From: JAUSFM01 sp964343705 | GTDB lineage: Archaea; Nanobdellota; Nanobdellia; Woesearchaeales; UBA12501 | DNA: 32,908 bases | Assembly (NCBI GenBank): GCA_964343705.1 | Contig: CAYFJX010000014.1 | Span: 1 to 32,908 of the forward strand | Reading direction: 5' to 3' | Part shown: positions 1 through 9,946 of the stretch, piece after piece | Position numbering within the stretch: position 1 is the first letter of the stretch | Layout of the letters: each line of letters opens with the position of its first letter | Translations under genes and position numbers: made by a program | The notes under the pieces: model-generated | The model's database searches: none | Seen by the model: the letters and a program-made list of their open reading frames with translations, nothing else | Told to the model about the DNA's origin: nothing

Positions 1-2
1 GT

Positions 3-260
3 TCTTTCGGGTTAAACATCTACTTATACAGCGATATGTTTGCGGAGTGGGGAGGGCAAGATTTAACTCCGAAGGATATTAAATCGCAGAGTTTTTCCAT
101 TGCCAAGACTTTAGGGGCTAACGTAGTTTTTTATTACTTTAACCTAGATTAAATCACGAACAAAGTGAGAGTAACATTGGGGGAGTTCCGTTCATTCCAG
201 AGAGCTTTAGCGATACATCAAGAACAAGTAGTTAGGGGCGAGAAAACTTTAAAACAGTAA
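3..260 (+). pseudogene. 3' end of an unrecognised gene, broken by an in-frame TAA
   Basis: An open frame enters from the left edge and encodes about 49 residues ending in VFYYFNLD before TAA at 150-152. The same frame then continues for 35 codons (ITNKVRVTLGEFRSFQRA...) to a second TAA at 258-260. Short DNA blocks from both sides of the first stop recur in inverted orientation at 10609-10886, so both parts probably belong to one ancestral unit and the first stop may be a nonsense mutation. I do not recognise the family. The alternative is that the gene really ends at 152 and the remainder is chance. Confidence 0.4.
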
Positions 261-262
261 TA

Positions 263-270
263 TTTATAAG
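263..270 (+). promoter_or_regulatory. TATA box of the defence-like operon
   Basis: TTTATAAG lies about 50 nt upstream of the first ATG (316), and the leader carries a GAGGGGGCGAG Shine-Dalgarno-like run at 303-314. It is the best archaeal TATA element ahead of the operon. No other clear promoter was seen between the operon's genes, which nearly all overlap or abut. Confidence 0.5.
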
Positions 271-315
271 TATGTGCGTTTATTTGTTTATTAGTTAATT
301 ATAGAGGGGGCGAGA

Positions 316-465
316 ATGGTAGATAGCAAAAATATTACATTGAAAGTTAAATCGGAATTGTATGATTTGTATAGAGAGTTGTGCAAGAAAGAGGGCTGGA
401 TTGTCTCTCGGCAGTTTGAGAAATTAATGGAAGACGAACTGAAAAAGAGGGGGCGGGAATTATGA
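316..465 (+). CDS. Small ribbon-helix-helix (CopG/Arc-like) protein, first gene of the operon
   Basis: This 49-residue protein is absent from long-ORF views because of its size. It has a short N-terminal strand (NITLKV), a helix (SELYDLYRELCKKEG), a turn and a second helix (RQFEKLMEDELKKRG), which is the plan of a ribbon-helix-helix DNA-binding dimer. The start follows a GAGGGGGCGAGA leader. The stop TGA (463-465) overlaps the helicase ATG (462-464) in an ATGA junction, so the two are translationally coupled. By analogy with other RHH genes heading defence operons it may bind its own promoter. That role is inferred; no operator was confirmed. Confidence 0.6.
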   Translation: MVDSKNITLKVKSELYDLYRELCKKEGWIVSRQFEKLMEDELKKRGREL

Positions 466-3400
466 ATAATCTGACATTTATCACAAACGAAGAAGGGAAA
501 AATTTAGTCTCTCGGTTTGCTACTTTGATTAAAGATACTCGTTATTTTGATTGTTTAGTTGGTTATTTTTATGCTAGTGGTTTTCATGGTCTTTACAAAT
601 CTCTTGAAAATACTGAAAAAATCAGAATTTTAATCGGAATCAGTACAGATAAACAAACTTATGACTTAATCCAAGAATCAAAAGAAATTCAGCATACACT
701 TCCTCATTCTCATAAAGAAACGAAAGAAGAATTCTCTCAGAAGATTGTTAAAGAGATGGAAGAATCTAAAGATACTTTAGAAGTTGAAGAAGGTGTTAAG
801 AAATTTCTTGATTGGTTGGCTTCTGGAAAGTTAGAGATAAGGGTTTATCCAGCAGATAAAATTCATGCTAAAGTCTATATTATGAGTTTTAAAGAAGGTG
901 ACAGAGACGTTGGAAGAGTTATCACTGGTTCTAGTAATTTTAGTAAATCAGGATTGAGAAATAATTTAGAGTTTAATGTTGAACTTCCTCGTCCGGAAGA
1001 TCATAAATTTGCTTTACAGAAATTTAATGCACTATGGGATAATGGTGTTGATGTTTCCAAGAATTATGTTGAAACAACTAAGAATCAGACGTGGCTAAAT
1101 GATGAGATTACACCACATCAATTATATCTTAAATTTCTTTATGAATATCTTAAAGAAAAGATTAATTTGGATCAAGACGAGTTATTTAGAGAATTTCTGC
1201 CTGAGAATTTCATGGATTTAGAATATCAGAAAGATGCTGTCAGAGATGCTAAGATGAAATTAGAGGAATATGGTGGTGTTTTTGTTTCTGATGTAGTTGG
1301 TCTAGGTAAAACATTCATCTCCGCCATGTTAGCACAGCAGTTAGATGGTGGAACTTTGGTTATTGCTCCGCCTGTTCTGCTTGATAGAAATAATCCTGGC
1401 TCATGGCCTAATGTCTTTTTTGATTTTGGTGTGAGAAAAGCAGAATTTGAATCTCTAGGAAAACTTGACAAGATAATCAAAGTCATTGAAGAAAGGCCTG
1501 AAAAATATACTAACATCTTTATTGACGAAGCTCATAGGTTCAGAACTGAGAATACGCAGATGTATGAGAAACTTTTCCAAATTTGCAGAGGGAAAAGAGT
1601 TATTTTAGTCTCAGCGACTCCTCTTAACAATACACCATTAGATATTCTAAGCCAAATAAAATTATTTCAAAATGCTCATAAATCTACTTTGCCAAATCCA
1701 AAAGTAAGGGATTTAGAAAAATATTTCAAAAAGCTTCAGAACAAGCTTAAAGGACTTGACAGGCAGAAAGACAAAGAAGAATACCTAAAGATTGTTCAGG
1801 AAAATGCTGAAGAAATCAGAGATAATGTTCTGCAATATCTGATGGTAAGAAGAACAAGAAACAGCATTATGAAATATTATGGCAAAGACTTACAAAAACA
1901 AAAACTGAAATTCCCGGAAGTAGATGATCCTAAACCAGCAGTATATCATTTTGACGAAGATTTGGATAAAATCTTCAATAAGACATTAGAATTGATTATC
2001 AAAGAATTCAAATATGCAAGATACACTCCATTATTGTATCTGAAAGAAGATATTTCTCAACCGGAAGAAATTTCTCAGCGAAACATGGGAAAATTCATGA
2101 AGATTTTGTTATTGAAAAGATTAGAGAGCAGTTTCTTTGCGTTTAAACAATCTGTCGGCAGATTTATTTATTCTTACAAGAGATTTATTGAAGAATACAA
2201 TAAAGGTCGTGTCTTCTTAAGCAAGAAGCATATCAACAAAGTGTTTGATTTCTTAGATAATGATGATCAAGAAGCTATCCAGAATCTTATTGAGAAAGAA
2301 AAGGCACAGGAATATCCATCTAAGAATTTCAAGCCAGAATTTATCAAAGATCTAAAGAATGACTTTAAGATTTTGCAGAAAATTGAATTGATGTGGAAAG
2401 ATGTAAACAAAGACCCAAAATTAGACGAGTTTGCAAGGATTTTATCCAAAGATAAAATCTTGAAACAGCATAAAATCTTAGTTTTCACAGAATCTAAAGA
2501 AACAGCAGAATATCTGGAAGCGAAACTAAATCCTAAATTTGATAATAAAGTAATGGCTTTTTCCAGCACTTCTTCTGAATTTGCAAGAAACCAAATAATT
2601 GAAAATTATGATGCTAATTACCCCAAAAAGAAGCAGAAAGATGATGTAAGAATATTAATTTCAACCGACATTCTTTCAGAGGGAGTGAGCCTGCATCGTT
2701 CTAATGTTGTTATTAATTATGACATCCCCTGGAATCCTGTCCGGATGATGCAAAGAGTGGGTCGTGTAAATAGGGTAAGTAAAAATCCACCATTTGATAC
2801 GATTTACACTTACAATTTCTTCCCAGCAGGGCCTATCAATAAGAACATTAGCTTAAAAGAAGCTGCTGAATCTAAAATAAAAGCATTTATTGAGATGTTA
2901 GGAAATGATGCTAAATTGCTGACTGATGAAGAAGTTAAATCGCATGATTTATTCGCAAAATTAACCTCTAAAAAGATGATTACTGGCGAAGATGAAGAAG
3001 ATGATCCAGAATTAAAATATCTGACATTCTTAAGAGATTTGAGGGACAACCAAAAAGATTTATTTGAAAAAATAAAGCGACTGCCTAAAAAATCAAGAAG
3101 TTCCAGAAAACATCAAGAGAAATATAATTCTGTAATGACTTTCTTTAGGAAAGGAAAGTTAAGAAAAATCTTCATGAATAAAGGCGATAGCATAGAAGAA
3201 GTTGATTTCTTCAACGCTGCTGAGATTTTGGAAGCTGATAAGAAAACAAAAAGAGAGAAGCTAGAACCAGAGTTCTATAAATATTTAGAGCAGAACAAGA
3301 AAGAATTTAATGCTGTGTTTATAGAAGAAGGAGAGGAATTAAAGAGTGCTGGAGGAAGAAGCCACGAAGCAAAGCTTATCAAAACCATAAAAGCGATAAT

Positions 3401-3659
3401 CAAATCAAAAGAATTCACTGATGAAGACGAGGAATTTCTGCATGATGTCTTGAACTTATTGAAAGAAGGTGGTGTTGCTAAGCATACAATGAAAAGAATC
3501 TTAAAAGAGGTCAAGAATGAAGCTAACCCTCTCAAGATTTTAATGAAAATCAGGTCAGGAATTCCCTCTAATGTTTTCCAGGGAACATTCATTAAAAGTT
3601 CAGCGAATACTTCGGGGCCTAAAGAAGTAATATTGTCAGAATATTTAGTTGGTAATTAA
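462..3659 (+). CDS. Phospholipase D-like nuclease fused to a SNF2-type helicase
   Basis: A 1065-residue two-part protein. The N-terminal third carries one HKD-type motif, H135-x-K137 (IHAKVYIM) with G156-S-S-N159, typical of PLD-family nucleases that dimerise to build one active site. A SF2/SNF2 motor follows: Walker A GLGKT (280-284), DEAH at 355-358, the SAT motif VSATP (about 383-387), then the second lobe with STDILSEGV near 733 and the arginine finger QRVGRVNR near 764-771. The C-terminal 250 residues are charged and helical. In DISARM the PLD (DrmC) and SNF2 (DrmD) activities are separate proteins; here they are fused. It is coupled to the upstream RHH gene by ATGA and ends 1 nt before the methylase ATG. 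Its likely role is translocating on, and possibly cutting, invading DNA. Confidence 0.85.
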   Translation: MNNLTFITNEEGKNLVSRFATLIKDTRYFDCLVGYFYASGFHGLYKSLENTEKIRILIGISTDKQTYDLIQESKEIQHTLPHSHKETKEEFSQKIVKEMEESKDTLEVEEGVKKFLDWLASGKLEIRVYPADKIHAKVYIMSFKEGDRDVGRVITGSSNFSKSGLRNNLEFNVELPRPEDHKFALQKFNALWDNGVDVSKNYVETTKNQTWLNDEITPHQLYLKFLYEYLKEKINLDQDELFREFLPENFMDLEYQKDAVRDAKMKLEEYGGVFVSDVVGLGKTFISAMLAQQLDGGTLVIAPPVLLDRNNPGSWPNVFFDFGVRKAEFESLGKLDKIIKVIEERPEKYTNIFIDEAHRFRTENTQMYEKLFQICRGKRVILVSATPLNNTPLDILSQIKLFQNAHKSTLPNPKVRDLEKYFKKLQNKLKGLDRQKDKEEYLKIVQENAEEIRDNVLQYLMVRRTRNSIMKYYGKDLQKQKLKFPEVDDPKPAVYHFDEDLDKIFNKTLELIIKEFKYARYTPLLYLKEDISQPEEISQRNMGKFMKILLLKRLESSFFAFKQSVGRFIYSYKRFIEEYNKGRVFLSKKHINKVFDFLDNDDQEAIQNLIEKEKAQEYPSKNFKPEFIKDLKNDFKILQKIELMWKDVNKDPKLDEFARILSKDKILKQHKILVFTESKETAEYLEAKLNPKFDNKVMAFSSTSSEFARNQIIENYDANYPKKKQKDDVRILISTDILSEGVSLHRSNVVINYDIPWNPVRMMQRVGRVNRVSKNPPFDTIYTYNFFPAGPINKNISLKEAAESKIKAFIEMLGNDAKLLTDEEVKSHDLFAKLTSKKMITGEDEEDDPELKYLTFLRDLRDNQKDLFEKIKRLPKKSRSSRKHQEKYNSVMTFFRKGKLRKIFMNKGDSIEEVDFFNAAEILEADKKTKREKLEPEFYKYLEQNKKEFNAVFIEEGEELKSAGGRSHEAKLIKTIKAIIKSKEFTDEDEEFLHDVLNLLKEGGVAKHTMKRILKEVKNEANPLKILMKIRSGIPSNVFQGTFIKSSANTSGPKEVILSEYLVGN

Positions 3660-3660
3660 G

Positions 3661-6600
3661 ATGGATAAACACAGCGCAGTAAAATTACTTGATGAAACAT
3701 TCAACAACGATTTTGATTTAAATAAATACTTGAAATTTATTAGAGAATTATTCAACAATTTTCAGGTTAATCAAAAAAGCTGGAGCGTCTGGCAAGAATA
3801 TCAAGATTATATAGAATCTTACCAATTATTAGGAAGTTACAAAGACACTTCTAAGAAAATTATTGATATTCTGGTTGTGAAGTTGAAAAAATCAACTTCA
3901 CGAGATAGAGCCAGAACCATGCAGAGAAATTTTATTGCAAAATATCTCGGAAATGCAGAAAAAGATGCTGCATTAGTCGCTTTTTATGGTGATGATCCTC
4001 AAGATTGGCGGTTTTCTTTTGTCAAGATGGAATATCAGCTTGTTAAACAAGAGGGAAAAGTCAAAATTTCAAAAGAATTGACACCAGCAAAAAGATATTC
4101 TTTTTTAGTTGGAGTGAATGAACCAAATCACACTTGCAGAAGCCAATTTCTTAAGTTAGTGATGGAAGAGGAAGTAAATCCCTCTCTTGTAGAGATAGAA
4201 TCTGCTTTCGGAATTGAAAAAGTAACTAAAGAATTCTTTGAAAAATACAAAGAGTTATTTTTACGTCTAAAAGAATCTTTAGAAAAGGTTGTTAAGAAAG
4301 ACAGCAAAATTAAGGAAGAGTTTGAAGAGAAGAATATTTCTACTGTTGATTTTGCTAAGAAATTGTTAGGGCAAGTTGTTTTCATTTACTTTTTACAGAA
4401 AAAAGGCTGGCTTGGAGTAGAGAAAGGAGAAAATTGGGGAACAGGACCAAAAAATTTCATGAGGAAATTGATGGGCGATAAAGACAATAAGCCACTCATC
4501 AAATATAAGAATTTCTTCAATGAAGTTTTAGAGCCTCTCTTTTATGATGCTTTAGCTAATCCCAGAGAAGGAGACGATGGCTATCATACCCACTTCAAGT
4601 GTAAAATCCCATTTCTGAATGGTGGTTTATTTGAGCCAATGAATGATTATGACTGGATTAAAACAGACATTATCTTAGATAATAAAATATTTGAAGATAT
4701 TTTTAACACATTTGACGAGTTTAATTTTACAGTTAAGGAAGATGAGCCATTAGAAAAGGAAGTGGCTGTAGATCCTGAAATGCTGGGAAAAGTCTTTGAG
4801 AATCTACTGGATGTTATTGACAGAAAAAGCAAAGGGGCTTTCTATACTCCTCGTGAAATTGTCCACTACATGTGTCAGCAGTCTTTAATCAATTATTTAG
4901 AAACAAATTCTGATATTCCCAGAGAAGATATTGAAAAATTTATCCAATTAGGCGATTTTGCTCTTGATTTGATAATCAAAGAACAAGAACAGATTAAGAA
5001 ATATGGAAAAGCCTACGATATTAATGAAAAATATACGCTTCCAAAATCAATCAAAGAGAATTATGAAAAAATTGACAATCTTTTAAGAGATATTAAAGTT
5101 GTTGACCCTGCTGTTGGTTCTGGAGCATTTCCAGTTGGAATGATGGGCGAGATTGTAAAAGCTCGTTCAATATTATCTATCTATTTTAAGGAAAATAGAA
5201 ATGATTATGATTTAAAGAGGGAAACCATAGAAAACTCTCTTTATGGTGTAGATATTGATAGTTCTGCGGTTGATATAACTCAGTTAAGGTTTTGGTTGTC
5301 TTTAGTTGTAGATGAGTTAGACATGAAGAATATTAAGCCTCTTCCTAACTTAGATCATAAAATCATCTGCGGTAATTCTTTATTAGAAGAATTTGAGGGC
5401 AAGAAATTATTTGATGAGAAATTATTGGGCGAAGCAAAAAGAGATTTTGCTGAAGAATTAAAAGAGATAAGCCGGAAGATTTCAAAATTGTATGAAGATT
5501 ATGATAGAGAAGATTTTGAAGCTGAATTGAAGAAGTTAGAAAGGGAACGAAGAAAGATTCAAGCTGAAGCAATGAAGGATAAGACTTCTTCTCAAGTAAC
5601 TTTAAGCGATTCTATTCAGAAAAGAGTTAAAGAATCTCAACGAAAATTATCTGAATTAAAGAAATTACAGAGAAAATTCTTCAATGAGCAAAATCGGAAT
5701 TTAAAGAGAGAATACAGAGAGAAGATTGATCAGTTAGAATGGGAGTTGATTGAAGAAACTTTGAAAGAAGAAGGCAATGAAGAAGCGATTGAGAAGTTAC
5801 AAGAGTATAAGAAGAATAAATCAAAGCCGTTCTTTCTATGGAAGTTATATTTTGCGGAGGTTTTCCAGAGAGAGAATCCAGGATTTGATGTTGTGATAGC
5901 TAATCCGCCGTATGTTAGAGCTGACTCTGGTCCAGAATATTTAGAATTTAGGAAGAAGTTAGAAGCCTCAGGAGATTATAAAACACTTTATGAAAAATGG
6001 GATTTGATGATTCCATTTATTGAGAAAGGAATCAACATTGCAAACGAAAAAGGAGAAGTAATTTATATTGTTTCAAATGCTGTTTGTACATCCAAATACG
6101 CATATAAACTTCTTGATCTTATACAAGAGAAATACTTTATGCGCTCTATAGATTATTTTGATAATATGGTGGTTTTTGAAGCAGGTGTCATACCTGTTGT
6201 ACTTCATATAGGGAAGGTATCTGATTCGGTAACAAGAAAATTAATTCGTAGTGAATATTTTGATAATGTAATTAAAAGAATAGAAATTCCAACAGCCGAT
6301 TTTAAAGAACTAGGAAAAGATGCTTTTCGTAAGGAATTTAGCCCTATAAATATAAGTATTAAAAGTATTAGACTAGGAGATATATGTTATATGAGTAAGG
6401 GTATGGTTATCAATGCTGATGAGAAAAAAGCACAAGGGGCTTTTGCTAAAGACGATTTAATATCTAAAACTCCGACAGAAATTCATTCACGTACATATAT
6501 TGAAGGGAAGGACATTGATTCGTACATACTTAAGCGGAAAAAATTTTTAGAATGGGGAACACCACGAGTACCTGCACAATTAAGTAGACCAACATTTCCA

Positions 6601-7136
6601 GAACTCTATGATCGTCCAAAAATTATGCGAGGACGTGTTACTGGTGGTATCTATGATGAAGAGAAATTAGTATGCAATGATAGTATCGTTATACTAATGA
6701 AGTTTGTAGATTTAAAAGGAATCAATAACAAAAGTATCCAAACAAGCATCAAGAAATTTAATAATTTTTCTCGTGAAAAACTGGAAAGTATTTCTCAGAG
6801 ATTTAATTTAAAATATATATTGGCTTTATTAAATTCTTCATTTGCTTTTAGATATCTTAACAATATCCGCCGTCATCGCCTAAAAAATTATTTTTACCCA
6901 GATGATTTTCGTAAACTTCCTATAGCAGATATATCTTTAAAAGATCAAAAACCATTCATCCAATTAGTAGATCAAATCCTCTNNNNNNNNNNNNNAAAGA
7001 CGAGGATTATTTAGACAATCCAGACAAACAAGCCAAAGTAAAAAGATTAGAGAAAGAGATTGATCAATTAGTTTACAGGCTTTATGATTTAACTTCAGAT
7101 GAGATTAAGATTGTTGAGGAGTTTAATAATGGATGA
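3661..7136 (+). CDS. Large N6-adenine DNA methyltransferase (Eco57I/type IIG-like), split by an assembly gap
   Basis: The SAM-binding motif I is D482-PAVGSGAF and the catalytic motif IV is N748-PPY, together marking an N6-adenine methylase. About 480 residues precede the methylase core, and a lysine/glutamate-rich helical insert lies at about 600-725. The region after NPPY is a TaqI-like target-recognition domain. The ATG at 3661, 1 nt past the helicase stop, is preferred to an upstream TTG at 3649. Thirteen N at 6983-6995 interrupt the gene. Past them the reading frame shifts and encodes DNPDKQAKVKRLEKEIDQL...YDLTSDEIKIVEE to TGA at 7134-7136, a typical C-terminus of this family, so the gap length is simply wrong. 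It presumably marks host DNA. A Mrr-like nuclease domain is not obvious in the N-terminal part. Confidence 0.85.
6983..6995. other. Assembly gap (13 N)
   Basis: This unknown sequence lies inside the methylase. The frames on the two sides do not match for a 13-base gap, but both sides read as the same gene, so the true gap length differs from 13. It falls where the divergent target-recognition domain ends. Confidence 0.98.
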
Positions 7137-7962
7137 AAAAGATAAGAAAAGAGAAGAAGCACTTCTAAAGGCTGCAAAGCAAATGCAGATTGCTATGGCT
7201 CCCATGATTGCTAATATGCAAGCAATTTCAAGAGCAATGGAACCTACTTTCAGAGCAATTGAATCCATTAGCAAAAATATAATGCCTAGTTTGAAAATAA
7301 TGGAACAATGGCAAAGAAGTTTTATTCCTATCTTTGAGCTGACTGACTTTAAGAATTTAACTGCAAAAGCCAAAGAAATGCAAACTCCTGCATTCAAAAA
7401 ATTCATTAAAGAGTGGGGCTGGCTTGTAAACAAAAAATCCATCAATTTTGGGGATTATTGCTTTGGTCTATACAAAAAATATGGTGAAAATGGATTTAAG
7501 AATAAAGTTAATCGGTGGTTTTATCATAAAGATAATTTGAATGATGTTCTTAAAGAAATTAAGAAAAAATTTCCAGAGAGATATAAAATCATAAAAGAGG
7601 GATTTGATTTTCATGCTAAAAAGAATTATTCTTGTTCAATTACTTTATTATTACCTCACGCGGAAGGGATTCTTTGGGAATTAGGAATGAAAAAGAAATA
7701 TGTTAGAAAAGGCTACAATTCCAAAAAGAAGTTTTCTAAATATGTAAAGAATTCAAAGGCAGAGTGGGAACTGGGAGAATTGTCCAAAAGTCTCTTTCCT
7801 AAAGACAAATTCCACAATATTATTGTTAATGACATATTTTGTGATGGTCCTAGAAATAAAATTCTTCATGGAAGAAATATTTACAATAAAAAAGAGAAAG
7901 AAATTTCAAGGTGGAGATCAACTTTATTAATTTTGACGCTCTGGAGGTTATCGGATGAATAA
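7129..7962 (+). CDS. Candidate HEPN-type ribonuclease in the defence operon
   Basis: This 277-residue protein starts at ATG 7129, seven bases after GAGGAG (7116-7121), and overlaps the methylase stop by 8 nt; a start at 7099 is less likely because it lacks this signal. The N-terminus is a methionine-rich helical stretch (about 12-70), perhaps a coiled coil. Near the C-terminus is R242-N-K-I-L-H247 followed by GRN, which fits the R-x4-6-H motif with a polar residue after R that forms the active site of HEPN RNases. The preceding helices (LLPHAEGILWELG, about 180-192) fit an all-helical HEPN fold. HEPN proteins often serve as RNA-cleaving effectors in defence systems. The family is not otherwise recognised, and the RNase call rests on the motif and context. 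Confidence 0.55.
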   Translation: MDEKDKKREEALLKAAKQMQIAMAPMIANMQAISRAMEPTFRAIESISKNIMPSLKIMEQWQRSFIPIFELTDFKNLTAKAKEMQTPAFKKFIKEWGWLVNKKSINFGDYCFGLYKKYGENGFKNKVNRWFYHKDNLNDVLKEIKKKFPERYKIIKEGFDFHAKKNYSCSITLLLPHAEGILWELGMKKKYVRKGYNSKKKFSKYVKNSKAEWELGELSKSLFPKDKFHNIIVNDIFCDGPRNKILHGRNIYNKKEKEISRWRSTLLILTLWRLSDE

Positions 7963-9946
7963 CGCTGATGAAAACAACCAAATTCAACAATTAGGGATTG
8001 ATGGAGATAGTGTAAAGAGGGAAATAATTAGAAATATCAAAAATCCATTTGATGCATTTAATGAGTATATATGGAACTCAATTGATGCAGGAGCTAAAAA
8101 TATCATAATAAAAATAAAAAAGGATTCTAAGTATATTAAAGAATTATCAATAATTGATGATGGTTGTGGAATAAATTTTAAGCAACTAAATAAGAAACTC
8201 TTTGGCAAATTTAATATTTCACCAAAATCTGAAGAAAAGGAGAAGCAATATTCTCTACCGCATGGAGAGAAGGGTTTTGGTAGATTTTCTTTTATCAAAT
8301 TTTCTAGTGCTGTCAACTGGAAGACAATATATGAGGAAGAACCAAGCAAAAATTTCCAATATTCAATAAAGATAAAAAAAGATTCATTGGATAATTATCA
8401 ACTTACAAAAGTTACAAAGACCACAAAAAAACCAGGTACTGAAACAACTTTTCATTTTGGAGCAATGTCAGAATGTGGTATATTAACTTCAAATAATTCA
8501 AAAGACATTTTAGACAGACTGAAAGAAAGCATTTCTCTGGAATTCTGCTGGGTAATAGAATTGTTGAACATCAACATAAGTATAGATGATAAACCACTAG
8601 ATTATGAAAAGTATAAAGAACCGACTGTATTAGAAAAAGACATTGAGATTGGAGATAAGAAATTTGATTTTAAGTTTATTAAATGGAAACAGCAATTAAA
8701 AAATCAGTCCTCAAGATATTATTTATTAAATTCAAAAGGCAAAGAAGTTTTTGTAAAAACAACTACATTAAATAATAAAGGTGATGATTTTTATCATTCC
8801 ATATATGTTACTAGCTCTTATTTTGATGATTTTCACGTTTTGAAAACCAAAGGAGAAGATACTTATTGTAGCCTCATTAAATTTATTGATAAATATCTTA
8901 AGGAAAAAAGAAAGCCCTACATCAAGAAATTTGCCGACAATAAATTTGAAAAATTTAAGAAAGAGAATATTCTTCCAAAATTCAACAGGTTTGAAGAACA
9001 AGTAAAAAAACCGTTATATGAAAAAGCTGTCAAGGATGTTATAAGCTTTGCTCCATCGTTAGTATCAACAAAGACAAATAATAGTCAAATAAGAGTTCTC
9101 TTAGAGTTGATTAATAGATTATTAGATGATGATAAGTCTAGGGACACATTGTATGACATATTGTCAGTGTTATTAGATGAGGAAAATGAGGAATATTTGG
9201 ATGAGTTAAAAAGGTTATTAGACAATTATGGCTTAAAGAATATTCTTGGCACTATTCAATTGGTTGAGAGAAGGAAGGATACTCTTAAAAAACTAAAAAA
9301 GATGGTTTATGACGATTCTCAATATTTCGCTGAATCTGATCTACAACAAGAGATAGAAGATTCTTTTTGGATATTCGGAGAAGAATATAACTTAATGGTT
9401 GGATCTGAGGAAGATGATTTTAATAAGTTGCAAGATATTTATTGTAAGAAAGTTTTGAATATCAGTTCTGAAGACTATAATAAAATTAAGGCTTCTAAAA
9501 AACAAGTGGATTTATTTATCTGTGCTCAGACAGGAGGAAGAGTAAAAAAGCACTTGATAGTTGAAATTAAGAAACCAAAACACCTGCTAAAAACTGATAA
9601 CTACCGGCAATTAGAAGATTATAGAGCGGAGGTAGATAAAATACCAGTTTTTAATTCAAAGACTAGACATCATTGGGATTATATTCTAATGTACACAGAT
9701 TTATCAAAAGAACACATTAAGTTTTTTGATAGAAAAATAAAAGAACAGTTTACAGGAGATACAGTTGATTCTTTAGAAGGAAATCGTGTGTTCGTAAGAA
9801 AATGGGCTGACTTATTGGAAGAAGCCTCTTTTCGTATGGAATATATTTCTAAAGTGTTAGAGGATAAGAAAACTAAATTAATCCCTAAAAAGAAAGTAAA
9901 GTCGTTTTTGGACGAAAATAAGCAGAAAAAGGAGGATTCAAAATGA
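7955..9946 (+). CDS. GHKL-family ATPase fused to a Shedu-like PD-(D/E)xK nuclease domain
   Basis: A 663-residue protein. Its N-terminus has the Bergerat ATP-binding boxes: E37-x3-N41-S-x-D44 (N box), D68-D-G-C-G72 (G1) and G104-x-x-G107-x-G109 (G2), as in MutL, Hsp90 and gyrase B. The region at about 440-620 resembles the DUF4263 (Shedu, SduA) nuclease: a conserved lead-in EDSFWIFGEEY, then D519 (VDLFI), E537-I-K539 (LIVEIKKPK) and QLEDYRAEV, a plausible PD-(D/E)xK active site. An ATP-driven conformational switch controlling a nuclease is the simplest reading. The start overlaps the HEPN gene by 8 nt and has GGAGGT at 7943-7948. Its 3' end overlaps the next gene by ATGA. The ATPase assignment is firm; the nuclease is a motif-level inference. 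Confidence 0.75.
   Translation: MNNADENNQIQQLGIDGDSVKREIIRNIKNPFDAFNEYIWNSIDAGAKNIIIKIKKDSKYIKELSIIDDGCGINFKQLNKKLFGKFNISPKSEEKEKQYSLPHGEKGFGRFSFIKFSSAVNWKTIYEEEPSKNFQYSIKIKKDSLDNYQLTKVTKTTKKPGTETTFHFGAMSECGILTSNNSKDILDRLKESISLEFCWVIELLNINISIDDKPLDYEKYKEPTVLEKDIEIGDKKFDFKFIKWKQQLKNQSSRYYLLNSKGKEVFVKTTTLNNKGDDFYHSIYVTSSYFDDFHVLKTKGEDTYCSLIKFIDKYLKEKRKPYIKKFADNKFEKFKKENILPKFNRFEEQVKKPLYEKAVKDVISFAPSLVSTKTNNSQIRVLLELINRLLDDDKSRDTLYDILSVLLDEENEEYLDELKRLLDNYGLKNILGTIQLVERRKDTLKKLKKMVYDDSQYFAESDLQQEIEDSFWIFGEEYNLMVGSEEDDFNKLQDIYCKKVLNISSEDYNKIKASKKQVDLFICAQTGGRVKKHLIVEIKKPKHLLKTDNYRQLEDYRAEVDKIPVFNSKTRHHWDYILMYTDLSKEHIKFFDRKIKEQFTGDTVDSLEGNRVFVRKWADLLEEASFRMEYISKVLEDKKTKLIPKKKVKSFLDENKQKKEDSK

Noticed and set aside
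3649..3660. TTG start for the methylase
   Set aside because: It overlaps the helicase end without a ribosome-binding site, and the ATG at 3661 gives a natural N-terminus 1 nt after the stop.
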